The notes under the pieces: model-generated
Databases searched by the model: none
What the model was told of the DNA's origin: nothing
The model's input: the letters and a program-made list of their open reading frames with translations, nothing else
Part shown: piece by piece, positions 18,047-27,295 of the stretch
Numbering within the stretch: the first letter of the stretch is position 1
Layout of the letters: the number at the start of each line of letters is the position of its first letter
Translations under genes and position numbers: made by a program
Assembly (NCBI RefSeq): GCF_030164425.1
Contig: NZ_JASNJD010000012.1
Location: 1 to 64,000 of the forward strand
DNA: 64,000 nucleotides
Origin: Pseudodonghicola flavimaris
Lineage (GTDB): Bacteria > Pseudomonadota > Alphaproteobacteria > Rhodobacterales > Rhodobacteraceae
Direction: 5' to 3'

Positions 18047-19378
18047 ATGCCTGGCCCACGCGTGACCCCGGTTCACGGAGATGAAACCCTGCCCGAAAAA
18101 GTCGATGTCGTCGTCATTGGCGGCGGTATCGCCGGCACCTCGACGGCGCTGGAGCTGAGCGACATGGGGCTGCGTGTTGCGCTGTGCGAAAAGGGCGGCA
18201 TCGGTCAGGAGCAAAGCTCGCGCAACTGGGGGTGGGTCCGCATCTCGCGGCGCGATCCGCGGGAAATCCCGCTGATGGCCGAGGCGCTGCGCATGTGGCC
18301 GGGGCTGACCGCGCGTATCGGGCGGGAAACCGGGTTCCGCCGCTCGGGCATCATGTTCGCCGGCCGCACGGACAAGGAAATGGCCGATTACGAACGCTGG
18401 GCAGAGCATCTCAGGCCCTATCAGCTCGACTGCGGCGTGCTGTCGGGGGCGGAATTCGACGCGGTCATGCCGGGCTGCAGGGAGCCGGTCAAGGGCGGAT
18501 TCTTCACCGCCGCCGACGGCCGGGCGGAGCCGCAGCTGACCGCCCCCGCCATTGCCGAGGGCGCGCGGGATCGTGGTGCCGCGATCCTCACCGAATGCGC
18601 CGTGCGCGGGATCGAGACCAGCGGCGGCGCGGTTTCGGCGGTGGTGACCGAACGCGGCACGATCGCCTGCGACGCGGTGGTGCTGGCGGGCGGGGCCTGG
18701 TCGCGGCTGTTTGCCGGCAACCTCGGGATCAATTTTCCGCAGCTCAAGATCGTCAGCACGGTGATGCGGACGGCGCCGCTCGAAGGCGGCCCCGAGGCGG
18801 CCTACTGGTCGGAACATTTTGCCTTCCGCAAACGCGAGGACGGCGGCTACACGCTGGCCTCCGGCACCGCCAATATCGTCGATATCGTCCCCGACAGCTT
18901 CCGGCTGGCCTTCAAGTACCTGCCGGCGCTGAAGCATCAGTGGCGCGATCTGCGCCTGCGGTTCGGCCCGCGTTTCGCCCAGGAGGCGACCTGTGCCCGC
19001 AACTGGCGCAACGACGAGGCCTCGCCTTTCGAATACACCCGCGTGCTCGACCCCAAACCGGACGAAAAGATCAATGCCAAGACCATGGCGGCGCTGATCG
19101 AGAACTTCCCTGTCTTCGCCAAGGCTGAGATCACCCAGAGCTGGGCCGGCTATATCGATGTCACCCCGGACGCGGTGCCGGTGATTTCCGCCATCGACAC
19201 GCTGCCCGGTTTCTTCATGGCCAGCGGATTTTCCGGCCATGGCTTCGGCATCGGTCCGGCGGCGGGGCGGCTGATGGCCGAATTGGTGACCGGCCGCCCC
19301 CCCTGTGTCGATCCGCATCACTTCCGGTTCTCCCGCTTCTTCGACGGGACCCGGCTGGAACCCGACGACGGCTTTTGA
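18047..19378 (+). CDS. FAD-dependent oxidoreductase of the DadA/glycine oxidase family
   Basis: A 443-residue enzyme. The dinucleotide fold DVVVIGGGIAGTSTALELSD begins at about residue 19, and the C-terminal FAD-contact motif GFFMASGFSGHGFGIGPAAG is near residue 390, the layout of D-amino-acid dehydrogenases and N-methyl amino-acid oxidases. The SSRNWGWVRISRRDPRE segment after the first domain is typical of the bacterial subgroup next to dipeptide/opine transporters. The reaction is probably oxidative deamination or demethylation of an imported amine; the substrate is unknown. ATG 18047 has AAGGA 9 bases upstream; an upstream start is less likely. The transporter genes follow directly. Confidence 0.87.
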   Translation: MPGPRVTPVHGDETLPEKVDVVVIGGGIAGTSTALELSDMGLRVALCEKGGIGQEQSSRNWGWVRISRRDPREIPLMAEALRMWPGLTARIGRETGFRRSGIMFAGRTDKEMADYERWAEHLRPYQLDCGVLSGAEFDAVMPGCREPVKGGFFTAADGRAEPQLTAPAIAEGARDRGAAILTECAVRGIETSGGAVSAVVTERGTIACDAVVLAGGAWSRLFAGNLGINFPQLKIVSTVMRTAPLEGGPEAAYWSEHFAFRKREDGGYTLASGTANIVDIVPDSFRLAFKYLPALKHQWRDLRLRFGPRFAQEATCARNWRNDEASPFEYTRVLDPKPDEKINAKTMAALIENFPVFAKAEITQSWAGYIDVTPDAVPVISAIDTLPGFFMASGFSGHGFGIGPAAGRLMAELVTGRPPCVDPHHFRFSRFFDGTRLEPDDGF

Positions 19379-19463
19379 CCTTTCCGTTTCCCGGACGGGG
19401 CGCGAGCGACGGAAGAAGCGCCGGCGCCCTCCGTCCCCCACCTAGACCAACAGGAGACCAAAG

Positions 19464-21110
19464 ATGACGAAAACTGCCTTTTCCTCCCTTTCCCACCCCT
19501 CGCGCCGCGGCTTTCTCGGCATGACGCTGATGACCACGGCGGGCTTGGGGCTCTCCACCCTGCCCGGGCCCGCGCGGGCGCAGGCCTCGGGTCAGGTCAT
19601 CGTCGGGGTCAGCCAGGAACCGACGATATTCAACCCGCATCTGCTGCATATCGAGGTCGACGACGGCATCCACTGGGCGGTATTCGATCCGCTGCTCGTG
19701 GTCGAACCCGACGGCACGCTGGCGCCGCGCCTGGTGACCGAGGTGCCGACAGTGGAAAACGGCGGCGTCTCGGCCGATGGCACCGAGTGGAAAATCACCC
19801 TCAAAGAAGGCGTGACCTGGCATGACGGCACGCCGTTCACCGCCGAGGACGTGAAATTCACCATCGAGCTGCAGCAGAACCCGGATTTCCGCGCCGCCCG
19901 CCGCGACGGTCACGAGCTGGTCGAGGAGATCACGGTGATTTCCGACACCGAGCTGTCGTGGAAGATGACCTCTGCCTTCGCGCCCTACATGGCGATCCTG
20001 GCCTCCACCTTCATCGTGCCCAAACATGCCTTCGACGGCGTGGACCCGAACGAGGCGCCATTCAACCAGGCGCCGATCGGCACCGGCCCCTTCGTCTGGG
20101 ACAGCCGCACCCCGGGCGATAATATCCAGCTCGTGGCCTATCCGGACTATCACGGCACCCGTGCCTCGATCGCGCGCGTGGTGATCAAATACGTCCCCGA
20201 TCTCACCGTGCTCTATACCCAGTTCAAGACCGGCGACATCGACGTGATCGCGCTGCAGGGCATTTCGGCCGACCATTATGCCGAAGCCTCCGCCCTGCCG
20301 GGCAAGACGGTTCTGGCGGTGCCGGCGGGCAGTGTCGAAACCCTGGCGATCAATACCGGCAACCCGGTGCTGAGCGACCAGGCCGTGCGTCAGGCGCTCT
20401 ATCTCGGGGTCGATAAGGACACCATCATCGAGGCGCTCTATTACGGCCTGCCGACGCCGACCGAAAGCTACATGCCGCAGCAGAGCTTCTATTATAACCC
20501 GGACCTGCCGAAACACGTCTATGACCCGGACGCCGGCAAGGCGCTGCTGGACGCGGCGGGCTGGCTGCCCGGCGACGATGGCATCCGCGTCAAGGACGGC
20601 AAGCGGCTCAGCTTCACCTGCTCGACCACCTCGGGCAACCATGTACGCGAGCAGATGCAGCAGTTCCTGCAGCAAGGCTGGAAGGACATGGGCATCGAGA
20701 TGGAGATCGGGAACCTGCCGCCGGCGGTCATGTGGGGCGATCACTGGATGCAGTCGCAATATGACATGGCGGTGGTCGGCATCATCTTCCTGACCGGGCC
20801 GGATCCCGACACCCTGACCTTCATGCATTCGCAGGCGATCAACGCCCAGGGCGGCGAAGGGCAGAACACCTTCCAGATCGCCCTGCCCGAACTGGACGCG
20901 CTGCTGGAGAAAGGCGCCACCACCGTGTCGCCCGACGCGCGCAAGCCGATCTATGCCCAGGTGCAGACGATCATCCGCGACCAGCTCCCCTTCCTGCCGC
21001 TGTTCCAGCGCAACGAGGTGCGCGGGCACCAGGCCAACCTCGAAGGCTTCACCCCCAACGTCAACGTCCGCATGAACTTCTGGAACATGCAGGACTGGCG
21101 CTGGGTGTGA
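19464..21110 (+). CDS. ABC transporter substrate-binding protein, peptide/nickel family (SBP_bac_5)
   Basis: A 548-residue periplasmic binding protein. Residues 12-40 form a Tat signal (SHPSRRGFLGMTLMTTAGLG, ending G-P-A-R-A-Q-A). The mature part has the family 5 features VGVSQEPTIFNPHLLHIEV, GTEWKITLKEGVTWHDGTPF with TAEDVKFTIELQQNP, and a C-terminal YDMAVVGIIFLTGPDPDTL lobe. It delivers a peptide-like ligand or opine to the two permeases encoded next. ATG at 19464 follows AGGAGAC. The pairing with the FAD oxidoreductase suggests the ligand is an amine or modified amino acid rather than a true peptide. Confidence 0.92.
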   Translation: MTKTAFSSLSHPSRRGFLGMTLMTTAGLGLSTLPGPARAQASGQVIVGVSQEPTIFNPHLLHIEVDDGIHWAVFDPLLVVEPDGTLAPRLVTEVPTVENGGVSADGTEWKITLKEGVTWHDGTPFTAEDVKFTIELQQNPDFRAARRDGHELVEEITVISDTELSWKMTSAFAPYMAILASTFIVPKHAFDGVDPNEAPFNQAPIGTGPFVWDSRTPGDNIQLVAYPDYHGTRASIARVVIKYVPDLTVLYTQFKTGDIDVIALQGISADHYAEASALPGKTVLAVPAGSVETLAINTGNPVLSDQAVRQALYLGVDKDTIIEALYYGLPTPTESYMPQQSFYYNPDLPKHVYDPDAGKALLDAAGWLPGDDGIRVKDGKRLSFTCSTTSGNHVREQMQQFLQQGWKDMGIEMEIGNLPPAVMWGDHWMQSQYDMAVVGIIFLTGPDPDTLTFMHSQAINAQGGEGQNTFQIALPELDALLEKGATTVSPDARKPIYAQVQTIIRDQLPFLPLFQRNEVRGHQANLEGFTPNVNVRMNFWNMQDWRWV

Positions 21111-21193
21111 TCGCCTGACCCAACCCTGACCGCGGCCTCCGGATTCCTGCCGGGTCCGGGGGGCGCCCTCCGCTTTTCGCCGGGAGCCTCGCC

Positions 21194-22144
21194 ATGATAC
21201 GCTTTCTTCTTCATCGAACGTTACAGGGGATCGTGCTGATCCTCATCGTGTCGATGATCGGCTTTGCCGTGATCAACCTCGCCCCGGGCGGGCCGCTGTC
21301 GCAATATGCGCTGACCCCGGGCATCAGCCAGGCCGATCTGGAACGTATCGCCCATCAGATGGGGCTCGACCGGCCGCTGCCGATCCAGTACCTCGACTGG
21401 CTGTCGAAGCTGATCGTGGGCGACTGGGGCTCCAGTTACCGCGATCAGAGCCCGGTGCTGTCGGTGATCTGGCGGCATATGTGGGCGACGCTGCTGCTGA
21501 TGGGCTGTGCCACCGTGATCTCTGTCGTGCTGGGCACGCTGATCGGGGTGCTCGGCGCGCTCAGACGCTATTCGCTGTTCGACTACGTCGCCACGGTGGG
21601 GGCGATGATCGCCCTGTCGATCCCGACCTTCTGGTTCGGCCTGATCGCGATCTTCTTCTTTTCGCTGGAGCTCGGCTGGCTGCCCGCCGGCAACATGTAC
21701 ACCGTCGGCGATCAGAGCCTGGGCGACTATGCCATTCACCTGATCATGCCCTCGGCGGTGCTGGCGCTGGTCAACGTGGCGATCTGGAGCCGCTACATGC
21801 GGGCCTCGACGCTCGATGTGATGGATCAGGACTACGTGCGCACGGCGCGGGCCAAGGGGCTGCCGCGCTGGCGCATCATCAGCGCCCATATCGTGCGCAA
21901 CGCGCTGATCCCGATGATCACGCTGGCCGGGCTGCAACTGCCGACGATCATCGGCGGCGCGCTGGTGACCGAAACGGTGTTCACCTGGCCCGGGCTCGGG
22001 CGGCTCTTCATCGATAGCCTCGGCTACAACGATTACCCGGTGATCATGGGGCTTCTGATGTTCTCGGCCATCCTCACCGTGGTTGGCAATTTCCTCGCGG
22101 ATGTCGGCGTCGCCCTGGCCGACCCCCGTATCCGTCTCGGCTGA
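21194..22144 (+). CDS. ABC transporter permease (DppB/OppB family)
   Basis: A 316-residue inner-membrane protein with six membrane segments. It opens MIRFLLHRTLQGIVLILIVS, has the family motif NLAPGGPLSQYA near residue 30, and the permease EAA-type loop VRTARAKGLPRWRIISAHIV followed by RNALIPMITLAGLQLP. It forms half of the channel with the next gene product. It starts 83 bases after the binding-protein stop. Confidence 0.93.
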   Translation: MIRFLLHRTLQGIVLILIVSMIGFAVINLAPGGPLSQYALTPGISQADLERIAHQMGLDRPLPIQYLDWLSKLIVGDWGSSYRDQSPVLSVIWRHMWATLLLMGCATVISVVLGTLIGVLGALRRYSLFDYVATVGAMIALSIPTFWFGLIAIFFFSLELGWLPAGNMYTVGDQSLGDYAIHLIMPSAVLALVNVAIWSRYMRASTLDVMDQDYVRTARAKGLPRWRIISAHIVRNALIPMITLAGLQLPTIIGGALVTETVFTWPGLGRLFIDSLGYNDYPVIMGLLMFSAILTVVGNFLADVGVALADPRIRLG

Positions 22145-22161
22145 GCGAAAGGACCGTGCCC

Positions 22162-23043
22162 ATGACCGCCATCCCCGATCCCGCGCGCAGGGCCGTCTTT
22201 GCGGTCTTCCGCGGCCCCCGCGTCCGCAAGTTCATGCGCCACCGGCTGGCGATGCTGGGGCTCGTCACCATCGTGCTGCTGACACTGGCCTGTTTCGCCG
22301 GCCCCCATTTCCTGCCCTATGACGAGCTCTACATCGATCTGCGCGCCCGCTTCTCCCCGCCGCTGAGCGGTGGCCATATCCTCGGCACCGATCCGCTGGG
22401 ACGCGATATCGCGGCGCGGCTGTTTTCGGCCGGGCAGATTTCGCTGACCGTCGGGTTCACCGCGATGGTTCTGTCGACGCTGATCGGCACCGCCATCGGC
22501 ATCGTGGCGGGGTACTTCGGCGGCTGGACCCGGACCGGGCTGATGCGGATGGTCGATGCCTTCCTGTCCTTCCCCTCCGTCTTCCTGATGCTGACGCTGG
22601 CGGCCTTTCTCAAGCCCTCGCCGGCGATGATCACGATCATCATCGCCGTGACCTCCTGGATGGAGGTGGCGCGGATCGTCGAGGCCGAGGTGCGCGGCCA
22701 GGCCGCGCGCGACTTCACCGCCGCCGCCCGGATGATCGGCGCGCCGCACTGGTGGATCATGGGGCGCGAGATCCTGCCCAACGTGATGGGGCCGATCATC
22801 GTCGCCGCAACGCTGACGGTGGCCCGCGCCATTCTGCTTGAGGCCTATATCTCCTTTCTCGGCTACGGCATTCAGCCGCCGCTGCCCAGCTGGGGCAATA
22901 TGCTGAACAATGCGCAGCAATATCTCGATAGCGCGCCCTGGCTGGCCATCGTGCCGGGCGTCGCGATCACCCTGGCGGTGACCTCGTTCAACTTCATCGG
23001 CGACGGGCTGCGCGATGCGCTCGATGCCCGCTCGGTGCAATAG
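22162..23043 (+). CDS. ABC transporter permease (DppC/OppC family)
   Basis: A 293-residue inner-membrane protein. The N-terminal cytoplasmic region and first membrane segment (FMRHRLAMLGLVTIVLLTLA) are followed by the DppC motif HILGTDPLGRDIAARLFSAG. The transmembrane core has the EAA loop ARDFTAAARMIGAPHWWIMG. I chose the ATG at 22162, preceded by GAAAGGA at nine bases, over a GTG two codons earlier. It is closely spaced with both neighbours. Confidence 0.93.
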   Translation: MTAIPDPARRAVFAVFRGPRVRKFMRHRLAMLGLVTIVLLTLACFAGPHFLPYDELYIDLRARFSPPLSGGHILGTDPLGRDIAARLFSAGQISLTVGFTAMVLSTLIGTAIGIVAGYFGGWTRTGLMRMVDAFLSFPSVFLMLTLAAFLKPSPAMITIIIAVTSWMEVARIVEAEVRGQAARDFTAAARMIGAPHWWIMGREILPNVMGPIIVAATLTVARAILLEAYISFLGYGIQPPLPSWGNMLNNAQQYLDSAPWLAIVPGVAITLAVTSFNFIGDGLRDALDARSVQ

Positions 23044-23055
23044 GCAGGGGGCGAT

Positions 23056-24075
23056 ATGACCGATCCAGTCCTTTCCGTTCGCGATCTGCGCGTCCGTTTC
23101 CGCAGTGGCGGGCGCGAAACCCAGGTCGTCCACGGCGTCGACTTCGATATTCGCGGCGGCGAAACCCTGGCGTTGGTGGGCGAATCCGGCTCTGGCAAGT
23201 CGGTCACCTCCTTCGCGCTGATGCGTCTGCTGCCGGAGGCGCCGCGCTGCAGGATCAGCGGCAGCGTCCGCATCGGCGGGGTTGAGTTGCTGGAGCTGTC
23301 CGAACGCCGGATGGCAGCGATCCGCGGCCCGCGCATCGCGATGATCTTTCAGGAGCCGCTGACCTCGCTCAACCCGGTGCATCGTGTCGGCGACCAGATC
23401 GCCGAGGCGATCCGCTTTCACCGCAGGATGAGCCGGTCGGCGATCCGCGCCCGGGTGATCGAACTGCTGTCGATGGTCGGCATTCCCGATCCGGCGCGAC
23501 GGATGCACGCCTATCCCGGCGAGATGTCGGGCGGCATGCGCCAGCGGGTGGTGATCGCCATGGCGCTGGCGCTGGAACCCGACCTGCTGATCGCCGACGA
23601 GCCGACCACCGCGCTCGACGTCACGGTACAGGCCCAGATCCTGGAGCTGCTGAAGGATATCCAGCGCAGGACCAACATGGCGATGCTGTTCATCACCCAT
23701 GATTTCGGCGTCGTTGCCGAGATCGCCGATCGGGTGATGGTGATGTACGCCGGCCGGATCGTCGAGGGCGGCGAGCTGGCAGAGGTGCTCTCCAGCCCGC
23801 GCATGCCCTACACCCGCGGGCTGCTCGGCTCGGTGCCGCGGTTCGAGGACGCGGGGCTCCGGTCCGGCCCGCTTGGCACCATCGAAGGCTTCGTGCCCAG
23901 TCCCGACGCTCTGCCGCAAGGCTGCGCCTTTCATCCGCGCTGTCCGCATGCCCGGCCCGGGCTCTGCGATGTCGATCTGCCGGATCTGACCGCCGTCGAC
24001 GGCACCGGCCACCGGGTGCGCTGTCTGCGGGCATCCGAACCGCTTGCAACCGAAAACACGGAGGTTCCGGCATGA
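23056..24075 (+). CDS. ABC transporter ATP-binding protein (DppD/OppD family)
   Basis: A 339-residue ATPase. Walker A is GESGSGKS, the signature is MSGGMRQRV, and Walker B is [12 protein letters not shown]. The C-terminal extension [20 protein letters not shown] is the cysteine-containing oligopeptide-transporter tail. It pairs with the next ATPase; their genes overlap as ATGA at 24072-24075. Confidence 0.94.
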   Translation: MTDPVLSVRDLRVRFRSGGRETQVVHGVDFDIRGGETLALVGESGSGKSVTSFALMRLLPEAPRCRISGSVRIGGVELLELSERRMAAIRGPRIAMIFQEPLTSLNPVHRVGDQIAEAIRFHRRMSRSAIRARVIELLSMVGIPDPARRMHAYPGEMSGGMRQRVVIAMALALEPDLLIADEPTTALDVTVQAQILELLKDIQRRTNMAMLFITHDFGVVAEIADRVMVMYAGRIVEGGELAEVLSSPRMPYTRGLLGSVPRFEDAGLRSGPLGTIEGFVPSPDALPQGCAFHPRCPHARPGLCDVDLPDLTAVDGTGHRVRCLRASEPLATENTEVPA

Positions 24076-25079
24076 CCACGCTGATCGAGGCCAGCGGCCT
24101 GAAACAGCATTATCCGGTGCGTCAGGGGCTGCTCGGCCGTCAGACCGCCTCGGTCAGGGCGGTCGACGGGATCGACCTGCGGATCCGGCGCGGCGAAGTG
24201 CTTGGGCTGGTCGGCGAATCCGGGTCGGGCAAATCGACCTTCGGACGCACCCTGATGATGATGGAGCAGCCGACCTCCGGCGCGGTGCTTTATGAAGGGG
24301 CCGATCTGGTGGGTCGGTCCCATAAGGCGCTGCACCCCTATCGCCGCAAGATGCAGATGGTGTTCCAGGATCCGTTCTCCTCTCTCAACCCGCGGATGAC
24401 GGTCGAGGACAGCCTGACCATGCCGCTGCGGTTTCACCAGCCGGAGCTGACGGCGGCGCAGCGCCGCGACCAGGCGGCCGAGACGCTGGAGCGGGTCGGC
24501 CTGCCCCGCTCGATGATTTCCCGTTATCCGCATGAGTTCTCTGGTGGTCAGCGGCAACGGATCGGCATTGCCCGGGCATTGATGGTGAAGCCGGAGTTCA
24601 TCGTGGCGGATGAACCGGTCTCGGCGCTCGACGTCTCGGTGCAGGCGCAGGTGCTGAACCTGTTTTCCTCGATCCGCGAAACGCTGGGGCTGACGATCCT
24701 TTTCGTGACCCACGATCTGGCGGTGGTGGGCCATATCGCCGACCGGGTTGCGGTGATGTATCTGGGCCGGATCATGGAGATCGCGCCGACCCGCGCACTG
24801 TTCACCGCGCCCGCGCACCCCTATACCGAAACGCTTCTGTCGGCGGCGCCCCAGCCGGCGGTGGGGGCGAAGCGGCAGCGCATCGCGATGAAGGGCGAAC
24901 CGCCGAGCCCGCTGGCACCGCCCTCAGGCTGCGTGTTTCGCACCCGCTGTGCCCATGCCAGCCCCGAGTGTGCCGCCGCGCGGCCGCCGCTGCGCCAGCG
25001 CGGCCCGGACCATTTCAGCGCCTGCATCCGCGATGACCTGTCGCTGGTTCCGGCGGTGGTCGAGAAACAGTCGCTATAG
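24072..25079 (+). CDS. ABC transporter ATP-binding protein (DppF/OppF family)
   Basis: A 335-residue ATPase, second of the importer's pair. Walker A is GESGSGKS, the signature is FSGGQRQRIG, and Walker B is FIVADEPVSALD. The tail GCVFRTRCAHASPECAAARP matches the oligopeptide-transporter C-terminal domain. It ends the operon; the region behind it holds an integrase remnant. The ATG overlaps the stop of the previous gene. Confidence 0.94.
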   Translation: MTTLIEASGLKQHYPVRQGLLGRQTASVRAVDGIDLRIRRGEVLGLVGESGSGKSTFGRTLMMMEQPTSGAVLYEGADLVGRSHKALHPYRRKMQMVFQDPFSSLNPRMTVEDSLTMPLRFHQPELTAAQRRDQAAETLERVGLPRSMISRYPHEFSGGQRQRIGIARALMVKPEFIVADEPVSALDVSVQAQVLNLFSSIRETLGLTILFVTHDLAVVGHIADRVAVMYLGRIMEIAPTRALFTAPAHPYTETLLSAAPQPAVGAKRQRIAMKGEPPSPLAPPSGCVFRTRCAHASPECAAARPPLRQRGPDHFSACIRDDLSLVPAVVEKQSL

Positions 25080-25109
25080 AGGCACGGGGAGCCCCCCCGC
25101 CGTCTGCTT

Positions 25110-25346
25110 GTGCCGCCTCCGCCCCGCAGGCAGGAAAAGGCATTTCGCGATTGGGGGGAAAGCCTTGGTGAACGCGCAAGAAGGTATGGGCTGCGCCAGT
25201 TCGCGATCGTCGGGCTGGCCGAGGCTGGCTGCAGCGATGCAGAGACCCGGGCGGTGACCAACCAGAGCGCTGAACTGGTCGCCTACCACCGGCTCCGGGC
25301 ATCGCGCAAATTGATGAGCCGCTCCGCCCGCCAGAAGCGGGAATAG
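25110..25346 (+). pseudogene. C-terminal remnant of a tyrosine recombinase (phage-type integrase)
   Basis: The frame ending at the TAG of 25346 reads RYGLRQFAIVGLAEAGCSDA, then ETRAVTNQSAELVAYHRLRA and a basic tail. This resembles the C-terminal helix region of tyrosine recombinases after the box II histidine and arginine (the LAEAGCxDAE-AVTGH-type segment). The catalytic R, H and Y positions are incomplete and there is no upstream domain, so this is a broken fragment. It ends 103 bases from the 3' end of tRNA-Leu(CAA) and points at it, as expected for an element that integrated there. The 5' limit is approximate. Confidence 0.55.
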
Positions 25347-25448
25347 ACCCGATTCCGGAACCGGAACAGAACAAAAACAAACTGAGAAAGGGTGAATGCG
25401 TTGGGTGAATGGACTAAAGGGTGAGTGTGGCCAGACCCTCTAAGTCGT

Positions 25449-25532
25449 TGGTACCCAAGGCCGGACTCGAACCGGCACGCCCGAAGGCGGGGGATTTTGA
25501 ATCCCCTGCGTCTACCATTCCGCCACTTGGGC
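25449..25532 (-). tRNA. tRNA-Leu(CAA)
   Basis: Minus strand, 84 bases including encoded CCA. It begins GCCCAAGTGGCGGAATGG, has the anticodon loop ATTCAAAAT (anticodon CAA, reading UUG) and a long variable arm with CGCCTTCGGGCG. It ends with the T-arm GCCGGTTCGAGTCCGGC. The acceptor stem pairs fully with a G1-U72 wobble, as in the tRNA-Leu(UAA) of this window. No intron is present. Confidence 0.96.
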
Positions 25533-25685
25533 CACGCCCCTCCGATATCGTAAGCGGACGGGGGGCGTCCAGAGGGAAATCTCGCGCGCTCGCGTCGAGG
25601 TGATCGGCGATGGCTTGACCGCGCGTTCGCCGCATGGTTTGCCCGGATCAGCCCCGGCGTTTTCCGCCGCGACCGAGGACCGGCC

Positions 25686-26264
25686 ATGCTCAGACGCCTA
25701 TATGACCGTACGCTCACCCTGGCCGACCACCCGCATGCGCTCTGGGTGCTGGCGGCGGTGGCTTTCGTCGAAAGCTCGGTGTTCCCGATCCCCCCCGATG
25801 TGCTGCTGATCCCGATGGTTCTGGCCCGCCCGCATCGCGCCTGGCTGATCGCCGGCGTCGCGCTGGTGGCCTCGGTCCTGGGCGGGCTGCTGGGCTATGC
25901 CATCGGCGCCTTCTTCTACGACAGCATCGGCCGGCCGATCCTGGAGGCGATGGGCAAGGGCGACGCGATGGCGCAGTTCAACGTGAAATTCAACGATTTC
26001 GGCTTCTGGGCGGTGCTGGCGGCCGGGGTCACCCCCTTCCCCTACAAGGTGATCACCATCATGTCGGGCTGGACCGGCATGCCGCTGGGGACCTTCATCG
26101 CCACCTCGGTCCTGGCCCGCGCGATCCGTTTCTTCGTGGTCGCGGCGCTGCTGCGGACCTTCGGCGCGCCGATCCGGGAGTTCATCGAACGCCGGCTCGG
26201 TCTGATCTTCACCCTTTTCGTGCTGGCGCTGGCCGGCGGCTTCTTTCTGCTGAGGTATCTCTGA
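25686..26264 (+). CDS. YqaA/DedA-like membrane protein (SNARE-associated domain)
   Basis: A 192-residue inner-membrane protein of the YqaA branch of the DedA superfamily. Segments include WVLAAVAFVESSVFPIPPDV, GGLLGYAIGAFFYDSIG, and the conserved FGFWAVLAAGVTPFPYKVIT, with four to five membrane segments and a C-terminal hydrophobic stretch ending FFLLRYL. DedA-family proteins are linked to lipid-carrier recycling and membrane homeostasis; a specific substrate is not evident here. It is followed one base later by dsbB. Confidence 0.9.
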   Translation: MLRRLYDRTLTLADHPHALWVLAAVAFVESSVFPIPPDVLLIPMVLARPHRAWLIAGVALVASVLGGLLGYAIGAFFYDSIGRPILEAMGKGDAMAQFNVKFNDFGFWAVLAAGVTPFPYKVITIMSGWTGMPLGTFIATSVLARAIRFFVVAALLRTFGAPIREFIERRLGLIFTLFVLALAGGFFLLRYL

Positions 26265-26265
26265 G

Positions 26266-26724
26266 ATGCGCAAACCCCTGATCCTGATCGCCTCCGGTGG
26301 CTCCGCTCTGCTGTTGCTGGCCGCGCTGGGGTTTCAGTATCTTGCCAAGCTGCCGCCCTGCGATCTGTGCATCAGCCAGCGCTGGCCGCATCTGGCGGCG
26401 GTGATCCTGGGGCTGCTGGCGCTGGTGATCCCGGGGCCGGTTCTGCCGCTGCTCGGCGCGCTCGCGGCGCTGACCACCGCCGGTTTCGGGCTCTATCACA
26501 GCGGCGTCGAACAGGGCTGGTGGGAAGGTCCGACCACCTGCACCTCCGGCGGCGTCGGCGGGATGTCGGCCGATCAGCTGTTCGACAAGATCATGGCGGC
26601 GCCGCTGGTGCGCTGCGACGAAATCGTGTGGCAGTTCCTCGGCCTGTCGATGGCCAGCTGGAACGCCATTCTGGCACTGCTGCTGGCGTTTGTCTGGGTC
26701 GCCGCCGCCCGCGCCCGAGGCTGA
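26266..26724 (+). CDS. dsbB: disulfide bond formation protein B
   Basis: A 152-residue, four-segment inner-membrane protein that reoxidises DsbA and passes electrons to quinone. The first cysteine pair is C32-D-L-C35 in LPPCDLCISQRWPH, and the second pair is C92 (in TTCTSGG) and C117 (in VRCDE), the spacing expected for the bacterial quinone reductase. Its ATG is one base after the stop of the YqaA-like gene, so they form an operon. It is shorter than the E. coli protein (about 176) but keeps all key cysteines. Confidence 0.9.
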   Translation: MRKPLILIASGGSALLLLAALGFQYLAKLPPCDLCISQRWPHLAAVILGLLALVIPGPVLPLLGALAALTTAGFGLYHSGVEQGWWEGPTTCTSGGVGGMSADQLFDKIMAAPLVRCDEIVWQFLGLSMASWNAILALLLAFVWVAAARARG

Positions 26725-26739
26725 GGCAGACCGCCGGCA

Positions 26740-27174
26740 TCACCCCGCGCCGGAGGCCTTGCGCGTCGACAGAAGCAGGCTGGTTTCGCTGCTGACCACA
26801 CCGTCGAGCACACGGATGCGGGCCAGGGCGCGATCCAGATCTTCCAGCGTTTCGGTGCCCAGTTCCAGGATCAGATCCCAGCGCCCGTTGGTCGAATGCA
26901 CCGCGCGCACCTCGGCGAAGCCCTGCACCTGGCGGGTGATCCGCGCGGCGCCGCGGCCTTCGATCCCGACCATCATCAACGCCCGCACCGGATCGCGCAG
27001 CACGTCGCGTTTCAGCACCACGGTGAACCCCAGAATCTCGCCCGACTGACGCAGCCGCTCGATCCGGCTGCGCACCGTGCTGCGCGACAGCCCCAGCTGC
27101 AACGCAAGATCGGAGAGCGAACAGCGCGCATCCTGCCGCAGCGCCGCCAGCAGCCGTTCATCCGTTTTGTCCAT
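26740..27174 (-). CDS. Lrp/AsnC-family transcriptional regulator
   Basis: A 144-residue Lrp-type regulator. The N-terminal helix-turn-helix MDKTDERLLAALRQDARCSL followed by SDLALQLGLSRSTVRSRIER is followed by the RAM/ACT-like effector domain (VRALMMVGIEGRG to the C terminus). It is divergent from arginase, with 121 bases between them, so it most likely controls arginase in response to an amino acid such as arginine or ornithine. The start is ATG at 27174, with GGAT upstream; an ATG at 27183 would add three residues but lacks a ribosome site. Confidence 0.92.
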   Translation of the reverse strand: MDKTDERLLAALRQDARCSLSDLALQLGLSRSTVRSRIERLRQSGEILGFTVVLKRDVLRDPVRALMMVGIEGRGAARITRQVQGFAEVRAVHSTNGRWDLILELGTETLEDLDRALARIRVLDGVVSSETSLLLSTRKASGAG

Positions 27175-27184
27175 ATTGATCATC

Positions 27185-27200
27185 CAAATTGGAAAATTTG
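27185..27200. promoter_or_regulatory. palindrome CAAATT-GGAA-AATTTG in the regulator-arginase divergent region
   Basis: A perfect 6-base inverted repeat with a 4-base spacer, just upstream of the Lrp-type gene and 96 bases before the arginase start. Its AT-rich, near-symmetric form fits an Lrp/AsnC binding site. Only one copy is clear by eye. Confidence 0.45.
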
Positions 27201-27295
27201 TTACCAATATGGTCGAATTGAGGGCTGGTTTCCACCACAACCCGGCGCCATCCCTCAGGGAGAAGCCTTCCCTGCCCCTTTCCGGAGCTGACACG

